A stretch of 6,049 bases of DNA from Actinomycetes bacterium (lineage in GTDB: Bacteria; Actinomycetota; Actinomycetes; Actinomycetales; Cellulomonadaceae), in assembly GCA_023424135.1 (NCBI GenBank), contig JAFAEH010000067.1:1-6049 (forward strand). Direction: 5' to 3'. Made by a program: the position numbers and the translations under genes. The notes beneath the pieces are model-generated. The model saw nothing but the letters and a program-made list of their open reading frames with translations. It did not search any database and was not told the DNA's origin. This document shows, piece after piece, positions 1-6,049 of the stretch (position 1 is its first letter; the number at the start of each line of letters is the position of its first letter).

Positions 1-389
1 CGCACGCGCGCGTCGTCGGCGTCCGGTGCGCCGGCCGCCGACCGGGCCGCGCGCCGGACCGCGTCGACCAGCAGGTCCGACGCGTCGTACCGGCCCTGCC
101 AGTGCAGCACCTGCGCGAGGCGCAGCAGCGGGCGCCAGGCGGGCGACGGGACGTCGGGGTGCCCGGGTCCCGGCACGTCGACGATCCGCCCGGGGCCGCC
201 GTGCCGCACGGAGTCCGCCCAGCCGAGCCGCTCGGCCGCGGCGGAGGCCCCGAGGATGCGCAGCCACACCACGCGCTCGCCGTCACCGGCGGGGCCGAGC
301 TCCTCGAGCCGCTCGACGTGCTGCCACGTCGCCCCCACGTCCTGCGGGACCTCCCGCAGGGTCGCGGTGTCGATGCGGTACGTGACCAT
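1..389 (-). CDS. Unrecognised protein, 5' part of gene, possible TPR-like segment
   Basis: An open reading frame runs leftwards off the window edge, so only about the first 129 residues are visible. The start is ATG at 389-387, preceded by a perfect AGGAGG (400-395 on the minus strand) with 5 nt spacing, which is the best ribosome binding site in the window. The protein begins MVTYRIDTATLREVPQ and is rich in Trp, Arg, Leu and Ala, with no signal peptide or membrane segment. Residues of about 90-115 (LLRLAQVLHWQGRYDASDLL and following) have the Leu/Trp/Gly/Tyr/Ala spacing of a tetratricopeptide-like helix pair, which would suggest a protein-binding scaffold or a regulator, but one repeat is not enough to name a family. 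It is divergent from the ABC transporter genes. I do not recognise the product. The reading frame is well supported by the Shine-Dalgarno site and GC-biased third positions; the function is unknown. Confidence 0.62.
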   Translation of the reverse strand, partial: MVTYRIDTATLREVPQDVGATWQHVERLEELGPAGDGERVVWLRILGASAAAERLGWADSVRHGGPGRIVDVPGPGHPDVPSPAWRPLLRLAQVLHWQGRYDASDLLVDAVRRAARSAAGAPDADDARV

Positions 390-394
390 CGGGG

Positions 395-400
395 CCTCCT
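395..400 (-). promoter_or_regulatory. Ribosome binding site of the leftward gene
   Basis: The minus strand reads AGGAGG here, a perfect Shine-Dalgarno core, 5 nt before the ATG at 389-387. It fixes the start of the leftward gene. It contrasts with the ABC ATPase and ctaA starts, which have no such site. Confidence 0.75.
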
Positions 401-454
401 GCGCCGGATGTGGACGTCAGGGGACGATCCGTGACACATCCCCCTGGCCGCGGC

Positions 455-482
455 AGCGTACGACCATCCCCGTCGGTTCACC
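455..482 (-). promoter_or_regulatory. Weak candidate promoter for the leftward gene
   Basis: On the minus strand TACGCT (460-455) fits the TANNNT pattern of an actinobacterial -10 box, and GGTGAA/GTGAAC lies about 15-16 nt upstream (482-476) as a poor -35 match. It would give a leader of roughly 60 nt before the AGGAGG-ATG start. The upstream element overlaps the edge of the inverted repeat at 481-512, so a protein bound there could block it. This is pattern matching only. Confidence 0.25.
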
Positions 483-512
483 CGTCCGTGTCCACGGACG
501 GGGACACGGACG
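481..512. repeat. Nested perfect inverted repeats, candidate operator
   Basis: Two overlapping perfect inverted repeats occupy the divergent intergenic region. The first has 10-base arms CCCGTCCGTG (481-490) and CACGGACGGG (493-502) around a 2-nt centre. The second has 11-base arms CGTCCGTGTCC (483-493) and GGACACGGACG (502-512) around an 8-nt centre. The core CGTCCGTG/CACGGACG is thus present three times in alternating orientation. As DNA this looks like a cluster of binding half-sites for a dimeric repressor; as RNA it could form two alternative hairpins. It lies 55 bp upstream of the -10-like box of the ABC ATPase. The repeat is seen directly; the operator role is inferred. Confidence 0.5.
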
Positions 513-522
513 TCCGCCGCGC

Positions 523-541
523 GCACGCCACGCGGGCGTGC
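523..541. repeat. Short perfect inverted repeat upstream of the ABC promoter
   Basis: Arms GCACGCC (523-529) and GGCGTGC (535-541) form a perfect 7-bp inverted repeat with a 5-nt centre. It ends 25 nt before the -10-like TAGACT box of the ABC ATPase, just upstream of where a -35 element would lie. A regulator bound here could act on that promoter. Short GC-rich inverted repeats are common by chance in DNA of this composition, so the weight is modest. Confidence 0.3.
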
Positions 542-566
542 TCGCCGTGGGGAGACGGGGACCACC

Positions 567-572
567 TAGACT
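567..572 (+). promoter_or_regulatory. -10-like box of a probable leaderless promoter, ABC ATPase
   Basis: TAGACT matches the actinobacterial TANNNT -10 pattern and ends 8 nt before the GTG start at 581. Transcription normally begins about 6-8 nt past the -10 box, so the mRNA would start at or within a base or so of the GTG. There is no Shine-Dalgarno sequence upstream of the GTG, which agrees with a leaderless transcript. No convincing -35 box is visible. Confidence 0.5.
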
Positions 573-580
573 CGCGCTCC

Positions 581-1516
581 GTGCCGCACTCCCCCGCCGT
601 CGAGGTCCGCGGCCTCGTCAAGTCCTACGACGGGCGCGCCGTCGTCGACGGCCTGTCGCTGACGGCCGACGCCGGTCGCGTCACCGCCGTGCTCGGCCCC
701 AACGGCGCGGGCAAGACGACCACCGTCGAGTGCTGCGAGGGCCTGCGCGCGCCCGACGCCGGGACGGTGCGCGTCCTCGGCCTCGACCCCGTGGCCGACG
801 GCCCCGCCCTGCGCCACCGCGTCGGCGTCATGCTCCAGGACGGCGGGCTGCCCACGGGCGTGCGGGCGCGCGAGATGCTCGACCACGTGGCGCGCATGTA
901 CGCCGACCCGCTCGACACCGACGCGCTGGCCGAGCGGCTCGGCCTCGGCGCGTTCGCGCGCACGACCGTGCGACGCCTGTCGGGCGGGCAGCGCCAGCGG
1001 CTCGCGCTGGCCGTCGCGGTCGTCGGACGCCCGCAGGTGGTCTTCCTCGACGAGCCGAGCGCCGGCATGGACCCGCAGTCGCGGCTGGCCGTGTGGGAGC
1101 TCGTGCGCGAGCTGCGCGGGTCGGGCGTCGCCGTCATCCTCACGACCCACCTCATGGAGGAGGCCGAGGACCTCGCCGACCGCGTCGTCGTCGTCGACCA
1201 CGGCGCCGTGATCGCGCAGGGCACCGTCCCGGAGCTGCTCGCCTCGGGGGTCGACCCCGCCGGCGCGGCCACGCTCGTCGTCGACACCGCGACCGACGTC
1301 GACCCCGCCGGCCTGGGCGATCACCTCGGCGCGGCGTTCACGGTCGAGCGGCGATCGGCCGTCTCGTTCGCCGTCACGGGCGTCGTGACCCCGCCGGTCC
1401 TCGCGGCGGTCACCGGGTGGCTCGCGGCGCAGGACGTGCTCACCACGCGCCTCGACCTGGGGCGCCGCACGCTCGAGGACGTGTTCCTCGACCTGACCGG
1501 ACGGAGCCTGCGATGA
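581..1516 (+). CDS. ABC transporter ATP-binding protein (exporter type)
   Basis: This 311-residue protein is the cytoplasmic nucleotide-binding subunit of an ABC exporter; it hydrolyses ATP to drive the membrane subunit encoded next. All family motifs are intact: Walker A GPNGAGKTTT at about 39-48 (Lys45), Q-loop Gln86, signature LSGGQRQR at 133-140, Walker B VVFLDEP at 153-159 with catalytic Glu158, and the H-loop His190. About 100 residues after the H-loop form a C-terminal extension ending RTLEDVFLDLTGRSL, the usual tail of the DrrA/CcmA-like multidrug exporter subfamily. GTG at 581 is chosen because the conserved domain starts at once (VEVRGLVKSYDG) and a -10-like box sits 8 nt upstream; in-frame codons further upstream give non-family sequence. 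The stop overlaps the permease start (ATGA), indicating translational coupling. The substrate cannot be read from the sequence. A similar ATPase-permease-ctaA order is recalled from other actinobacteria. Confidence 0.93.
   Translation: MPHSPAVEVRGLVKSYDGRAVVDGLSLTADAGRVTAVLGPNGAGKTTTVECCEGLRAPDAGTVRVLGLDPVADGPALRHRVGVMLQDGGLPTGVRAREMLDHVARMYADPLDTDALAERLGLGAFARTTVRRLSGGQRQRLALAVAVVGRPQVVFLDEPSAGMDPQSRLAVWELVRELRGSGVAVILTTHLMEEAEDLADRVVVVDHGAVIAQGTVPELLASGVDPAGAATLVVDTATDVDPAGLGDHLGAAFTVERRSAVSFAVTGVVTPPVLAAVTGWLAAQDVLTTRLDLGRRTLEDVFLDLTGRSLR
1503..1506 (+). promoter_or_regulatory. Ribosome binding site of the ABC permease
   Basis: GGAG lies 6 nt before the permease ATG at 1513, inside the last codons of the ATPase gene. 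Together with the ATGA overlap it supports the ATG at 1513 over the in-frame GTG at 1597, which would remove the low-complexity N-terminus. Confidence 0.5.
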
Positions 1517-2325
1517 GCGCGACGACCGGACCGGCGACCCCGGGCGCAGCGGCACCGGGAGGCGCACCGGCAGCGGGCAGCGCACCGGCACCGGCCGTGC
1601 GCCGCATCGCGGCGCAGGCCGCGTTCGAGGCCCGCATGATCCTGCGCAACGGCGAGCAGATCCTCGTCGCGGTCGTGGTGCCCGTGCTCGCGCTCGTCGG
1701 GCTCGTGCGCGGCACGTTCGTCGAGCTCGACACCGACGGCCTGTCGCGGGTGGACTACCTCACGCCCGGGGTCCTCGCGCTCGCCGTCATGACCGCGTCC
1801 TTCACATCCCAGGCGATCGCCACCGCCTTCGACCGCCGCAACGGCGTGCTGCGGCTCATGGCGACCACACCGCTGGGGCGCGGCGGGCTGCTCGCCGGGA
1901 AGGTGATCGGCGTGCTGGCGGTCGAGGCCGTGCAGGTCGTGCTCATCGGTGCCGCGGCGCTCGCCCTGGGATGGCGGCCCGACCCGGCCGGTGTCCTGCC
2001 CGCGCTCGTGGGCGTCGTCCTCGGCACCGGGGCGTTCACGGCGCTCGCCCTGCTGGTCGCGGGGACGCTGCGCGCCGAGGCCGTCCTCGCGCTCGCGAAC
2101 CTCCTGCTGCTCGTGCTCGCGCTCGGCGGCGGCGTCATCGTGGCCGCCGAGCGGCTGCCCGGTCCGCTCGCGACGATCGCCGCATGGCTGCCGTCGGGTG
2201 CGCTCGGAGACGTGCTGCGCGGGGCGCTGCACGACGGCACGCTGCCGCTGCTGCCCGCACTGGTGCTGGCCGGCTGGACCGTGCTGATCGGTGCGCTGGC
2301 CGCGCGCTGGTTCCGCTGGCACTGA
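1513..2325 (+). CDS. ABC-2 type transporter permease
   Basis: This 270-residue integral membrane protein is the transmembrane partner of the ATPase encoded just upstream. Hydrophobic segments lie at about residues 50-67, 84-104, 133-153, 160-184, 190-213 and 246-267, the six-helix layout of ABC-2 exporters. Family features include the region between helices 2 and 3 (DRRNGVLRLMATTPLGRGGL, a cytoplasmic coupling segment in this family) and the AAWLPSGALGDVLRG segment before the last helix. The first 28 residues are a low-complexity Ala/Gly/Pro/Ser/Thr stretch with no family similarity that I recognise. The gene overlaps the ATPase stop by ATGA and has GGAG 6 nt upstream; an alternative start is GTG at 1597 (Val29). 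ctaA begins 23 nt after the stop. Substrate unknown; drug, lipid or heme-related export are all possible, and nothing in the sequence decides. Confidence 0.9.
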   Translation: MSATTGPATPGAAAPGGAPAAGSAPAPAVRRIAAQAAFEARMILRNGEQILVAVVVPVLALVGLVRGTFVELDTDGLSRVDYLTPGVLALAVMTASFTSQAIATAFDRRNGVLRLMATTPLGRGGLLAGKVIGVLAVEAVQVVLIGAAALALGWRPDPAGVLPALVGVVLGTGAFTALALLVAGTLRAEAVLALANLLLLVLALGGGVIVAAERLPGPLATIAAWLPSGALGDVLRGALHDGTLPLLPALVLAGWTVLIGALAARWFRWH

Positions 2326-2335
2326 CGGCGCGACC

Positions 2336-2341
2336 TACCCT
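2336..2341 (+). promoter_or_regulatory. -10-like box of a probable leaderless promoter, ctaA
   Basis: TACCCT fits TANNNT and ends exactly 7 nt before the GTG start at 2349, so a transcript would begin at the start codon itself. The 23-nt gap after the permease stop contains no Shine-Dalgarno sequence. This suggests that ctaA has its own internal promoter in addition to any read-through from the ABC genes. No clear -35 element is seen. Confidence 0.5.
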
Positions 2342-2348
2342 GGTCCCC

Positions 2349-3398
2349 GTGACCGGCACCGCCCCCTCCCCCGCACCCTCCCTGCTCGCACGGCTGCGAC
2401 CGCGCTGGACCACCCGCGCCGTCGTCGCCAACCTGGTCGGGCAGATCGGCATCGTCGTCACCGGCGGCGCCGTGCGGCTGACCGGCTCGGGCCTCGGCTG
2501 CTCGACGTGGCCGCAGTGCGAGCCCGGGCAGTTCGCCCCCGAGTTCCACGCGGCGATGGGGATCCACCCCGTCATCGAGTTCGGCAACCGCACGCTCACG
2601 GGCGTGCTCGTCGTCCTGGCCGTCGCCGTCGCGCTGCTCGCGGGTCTCGACCGGTCGCGTCCCCGCGGCTACCGCGCCTGGGCGTGGGCCCCCCTGGTGG
2701 GTGTCGCCGTGCAGGCCGTCGTCGGTGGCATCACCGTGCTCGTCGAGCTCCATCCCGCGGTCGTGGGCTCGCACTTCCTCATCTCGATGCTCCTGGTCGC
2801 CGTCTCCGCCTGGCTGCTGGTGCGCACCCGCGAGGGCGACGCGGCCCCGGTCCCCGTGGTCGACCCGCGCACCCGGACGCTGGTCGGCACGCTCCTGCTG
2901 CTCGGGACGGTCGTCCTGGTCCTCGGTGTCGTCGTCACCGGCGCCGGGCCGCACTCGGGCGACGAGGAGGTGGGCTACCGCTTCGCGGTCGACCCGTACG
3001 CGATGGCACGTCTGCACGCGCTCGCCGTGTGGGCGTTCGTCGGGACGCTCATGGTCGTCCTCGCCCTGCTGGTCCGCGCACGCCGTGACCCCGCGACGAC
3101 CGCTCCGGCACCGACCTACGCGCGTGCCGACGGTCGCACGCAGCCGGCCCACGGCGTCGCGCCCCGGCAGGGGTCCACGGACGACGACGCGCCCGCCGCG
3201 ACGCCGGCCACGCTCGCACGGGCCCAGCGCGCGGGCGTCGCGCTGCTGGTCGTGACGCTGGCCCAGGGCGGCGTCGGGTACGTCCAGCTCGTCACCGGGC
3301 TGCCGATCGCGCTGGTCAACCTGCACATGCTGGGCGCCGCGGTGCTCACCGCGATGCTCGCGCTGTTCCTCGGCACGCTGCGCGTGCGGACCCGCTGA
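2349..3398 (+). CDS. ctaA: Heme A synthase (COX15/CtaA family)
   Basis: CtaA oxidises the C8 methyl of heme O to a formyl group, giving heme A for aa3-type cytochrome c oxidase; it works in the cytoplasmic membrane. The 349-residue protein has eight hydrophobic segments, at about 24-42, 75-100, 110-131, 136-158, 178-197, 219-243, 294-316 and 319-345. Diagnostic motifs are GGAVRLTGSGLGCSTWPQC near the end of helix 1 (cysteines 51 and 57), IEFGNR at 76-81, SHFLISMLL with His142, VVTGAGPHSGD at 195-205, RLHALAVWAF with His223 and VNLHMLGA with His326. The expected heme-ligand histidines of helices 4, 6 and 8 are present. The helix 2 position that is His in Bacillus-type enzymes appears to be Asn80, and there is no second Cys pair. 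The loop between helices 6 and 7 (about 244-291) is long and disordered-looking. GTG at 2349 is chosen for its 7-nt distance from a -10-like box and because the family N-terminus follows. Confidence 0.94.
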   Translation: MTGTAPSPAPSLLARLRPRWTTRAVVANLVGQIGIVVTGGAVRLTGSGLGCSTWPQCEPGQFAPEFHAAMGIHPVIEFGNRTLTGVLVVLAVAVALLAGLDRSRPRGYRAWAWAPLVGVAVQAVVGGITVLVELHPAVVGSHFLISMLLVAVSAWLLVRTREGDAAPVPVVDPRTRTLVGTLLLLGTVVLVLGVVVTGAGPHSGDEEVGYRFAVDPYAMARLHALAVWAFVGTLMVVLALLVRARRDPATTAPAPTYARADGRTQPAHGVAPRQGSTDDDAPAATPATLARAQRAGVALLVVTLAQGGVGYVQLVTGLPIALVNLHMLGAAVLTAMLALFLGTLRVRTR

Positions 3399-3432
3399 GC
3401 CGCGCGCCGGCTCGCACAGGGCACCGGCCGAC

Positions 3433-3454
3433 GGGGACCGGGCAGCCCGGCCCC
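3433..3454. terminator. GC-rich stem-loop between convergent genes
   Basis: GGGG (3433-3436), a bulged A, CCGGG (3438-3442), a 3-nt loop CAG, CCGGG's complement CCCGG (3446-3450) and CCCC (3451-3454) form a 9-bp hairpin with one bulge. It lies between the stops of ctaA (3398) and the Nudix gene (3491), so it could act in both directions. There is no T-run on either side, so it would be a non-canonical terminator or an mRNA 3'-end protector; high GC makes hairpins easy to find here. Confidence 0.4.
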
Positions 3455-3469
3455 GGCCCACCGGGACCC

Positions 3470-3501
3470 ACGTCCGGGCCCGGTCCGGGCTCACGTCCGG
3501 G
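3470..3501. repeat. GTCCGGG short repeats and CCGGGCCCGG palindrome
   Basis: GTCCGGG occurs three times, at 3472-3478, 3483-3489 and 3495-3501, with spacings of 11 and 12 bases, the last copy running into the end of the Nudix gene. The first overlaps a perfect 10-bp palindrome, CCGGGCCCGG, at 3474-3483. It may add to the 3'-end structure of the convergent junction or be chance in GC-rich DNA. Confidence 0.25.
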
Positions 3502-4101
3502 GCGTGACCTCGACGAGGCCGGCCCAGCCGGCCGCACGGGCGGCAGCAGCCGCGAGCACACCCGCAACGGTCGTCGGGCTGTGCAGGCGCCCCGCCAGCA
3601 CCCCCGCAACCGCGTCGTCGAGCGGCACCCACCGGGCGACCATCTCGGCCTCCTCCTCGCCGCGCACGTACCGCGCGTCGTCGGGGACGGACGTGAGGTC
3701 ACGTGCGAGGAACACCGTGATCCGCTCGTCGGACCCCCCGGGGGAGCTGAAGAAGTCGACGAGCCGCCACCAGCGGCCGGCCGCCAGGTCGGCCTCCTCG
3801 GCCAGCTCGCGCGCCGCCGCGACGACCGGGTCCTCGCCCTCGACGTCGAGCAGACCCGCGGGCGGCTCCCACAGCACGTGCCGCACCGGGTGCCGGTACT
3901 GCGAGAGCAGCAGCACACGGTCCTGCTCGTCGAGCGCGACGACCGCGACCGCGCCGGGGTGGGCCAGGTACTCGCGCACGACGTCGCCGTCGGCGAGCCG
4001 CACCGTGTCCTGCACGAGGTCCCAGATGCGGCCCTCGTGCAGGACACGGTGCTCGACGACCTCGCGCTCCTGCGCGACGTCGTCGAGCCCGTGCGCGTCG
4101 T

Positions 4102-4105
<4 letters not shown>
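3491..4105 (-). CDS. Nudix hydrolase, ADP-ribose pyrophosphatase type
   Basis: This 204-residue cytoplasmic enzyme is predicted to cleave ADP-ribose or a related nucleoside diphosphate-linked compound to AMP plus a phosphorylated sugar, using Mg2+. The N-terminal part (GRIWDLVQDTVRL at 25-37, HPGAVAVVALDE at 49-60, LLLSQYRHPVRHVLWEPPAG at 65-84) is typical of the ADP-ribose pyrophosphatase branch. The Nudix box runs from Gly84 to Leu107, with Glu91 and the catalytic core RELAEE at 99-104. It is one residue longer than the textbook spacing, as I recall for the actinobacterial relatives, and the conserved Gly before the final hydrophobic residue is Asp106. SSPGGSDE at 120-127 and EEEAEM at 150-155 are further family motifs. 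The GTG start at 4105 overlaps the pyrG stop by four bases (GTGA), with GGGAG 5 nt upstream inside pyrG, so translation is probably coupled. Exact substrate is uncertain. Confidence 0.9.
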
Positions 4106-5769
<1,664 letters not shown>

Positions 5770-5777
5770 GGGCTTCC

Positions 5778-5783
5778 ACCCTA
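5778..5783 (-). promoter_or_regulatory. -10-like box of a probable pyrG promoter
   Basis: On the minus strand TAGGGT (5783-5778) matches TANNNT and ends 8 nt before the GTG at 5769, the same arrangement as upstream of the ABC ATPase and ctaA. A transcript would start at about the GTG. Its last bases also overlap GGTGGAAG (5780-5773), a partial Shine-Dalgarno match that would serve the ATG at 5766 if transcription began further upstream. No pyrimidine-run attenuator of the Bacillus kind (initial GGGC with a terminator) is visible in the 103-base gap. Confidence 0.45.
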
Positions 5784-5872
5784 CCGGACGTACGGCGCAG
5801 GACGCAGGGACGCGCGGGTGGGTCGCGTCACGGGCTCAGGGCACGACACGGCTCCACGGCACGACGCAGGCG

Positions 5873-6049
5873 TCAGGACGACGACGACCCGGTCGACGAC
5901 GGCGCCCGCTCGACGTGCAGGACGCCGGTGAGGGTGCGGCGGTCGAGCAGCGCGACCGCGGCCGCGACGACCGTCGCCGCCACGACGGCGCCACCGGCCG
6001 CCGCGGCGGTCGCGCTCGCGACGTCGTCGCCGACGACGTCGAGCACGGT
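5873..6049 (-). CDS. 3' end of an unrecognised, probably membrane, protein
   Basis: A leftward reading frame enters from the right edge and stops at TGA 5875-5873, showing only the last 58 residues. It contains a hydrophobic Ala/Val-rich helix (ASATAAAAGGAVVAATVVAA and then VALL, about residues 11-35 of the visible part), a basic step DRRTLTGVL, and a Ser-rich tail ending SSTGSSSS. This resembles the last transmembrane helix and short cytoplasmic tail of a polytopic membrane protein. The lipid II flippase MurJ family, which I recall near pyrG in some Micrococcales, is one possibility; the copper-transport/SteB-type protein found upstream of pyrG in other actinobacteria is another. Neither can be decided from this fragment. 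The stop lies 103 bases before the pyrG GTG. Confidence 0.5.
   Translation of the reverse strand, partial: TVLDVVGDDVASATAAAAGGAVVAATVVAAAVALLDRRTLTGVLHVERAPSSTGSSSS

Noticed and set aside
102..434. Plus-strand open frames at the left edge
   Set aside because: The minus-strand frame has a perfect AGGAGG-ATG start and plausible protein composition; the plus-strand frames are its shadows.
410..580. N-terminal extension of the ABC ATPase from the ATG at 410
   Set aside because: The 57 extra residues are unlike the family, run through the palindromes and the -10-like box, and have no ribosome binding site. GTG at 581 fits better.
256..1512. Upstream extension of the permease frame through the ABC ATPase gene
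   Set aside because: The frame is open only because of GC bias; this part is Arg/Pro-rich nonsense, and the family sequence begins after the ATG at 1513.
1513..1599. Repeated GCACCGGCA-like units at the permease 5' end taken as a DNA repeat or regulatory element
   Set aside because: They simply encode a low-complexity Ala/Pro/Gly/Ser N-terminus; the units are irregular and there is no sign of a separate DNA function.
1755..3632. A 625-codon open frame on the minus strand opposite the permease, ctaA and the Nudix 3' end
   Set aside because: It crosses three well-supported genes and the convergent junction, and its translation is low-complexity Arg/Gly/Asp/Gln sequence.
5770..5872. CTP-sensing attenuator or riboswitch upstream of pyrG
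   Set aside because: No terminator hairpin with a T-run and no GGGC-type initial sequence is visible; the probable promoter lies almost at the start codon, leaving no leader for such a device.

Overview
The window is very GC-rich, with codon third positions almost all G or C and several GTG starts. Together with an actinobacterial-type heme A synthase, an actinobacterial-type CTP synthase/Nudix pair and -10-like boxes placed 7-8 nt before GTG starts, this points to a high-GC actinobacterium. My best guess is Micrococcales, of the Cellulomonas kind. That placement is inferred from sequence style and recalled families, not from a search.

Layout. Bases 1-389 (-) hold the 5' part of an unrecognised gene with a possible TPR-like helical segment. 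Bases 390-580 are a divergent intergenic region with a nested perfect inverted repeat and a second smaller one. Bases 581-3398 (+) form a compact cluster: ABC exporter ATPase, its ABC-2-type permease (overlapping ATGA), and heme A synthase ctaA. Bases 3399-3490 are a convergent junction with a strong GC stem-loop. Bases 3491-5769 (-) are CTP synthase pyrG followed by a Nudix hydrolase of the ADP-ribose pyrophosphatase type, overlapping by GTGA. Bases 5770-5872 are the pyrG upstream region. Bases 5873-6049 (-) are the 3' end of another gene with one hydrophobic segment, probably a membrane protein.

Functionally there are two modules facing each other. The rightward one combines an uncharacterised two-component ABC exporter with the enzyme that makes heme A for the aa3-type cytochrome oxidase. 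I recall the same order in other actinobacteria, for example the Rv1458c-Rv1457c-Rv1456c region of Mycobacterium tuberculosis, so the exporter may have a role linked to heme or oxidase biogenesis. The leftward one is nucleotide metabolism: CTP synthesis, plus hydrolysis of nucleoside-diphosphate-linked compounds.

I see no mobile element, CRISPR array, RNA gene or obvious new system. The most interesting signals are regulatory: probable leaderless transcription of three genes (the ABC ATPase, ctaA and pyrG), and the palindromic cluster between the divergent genes. A long low-complexity loop inside CtaA and a Gly-to-Asp change in the Nudix box are smaller oddities.
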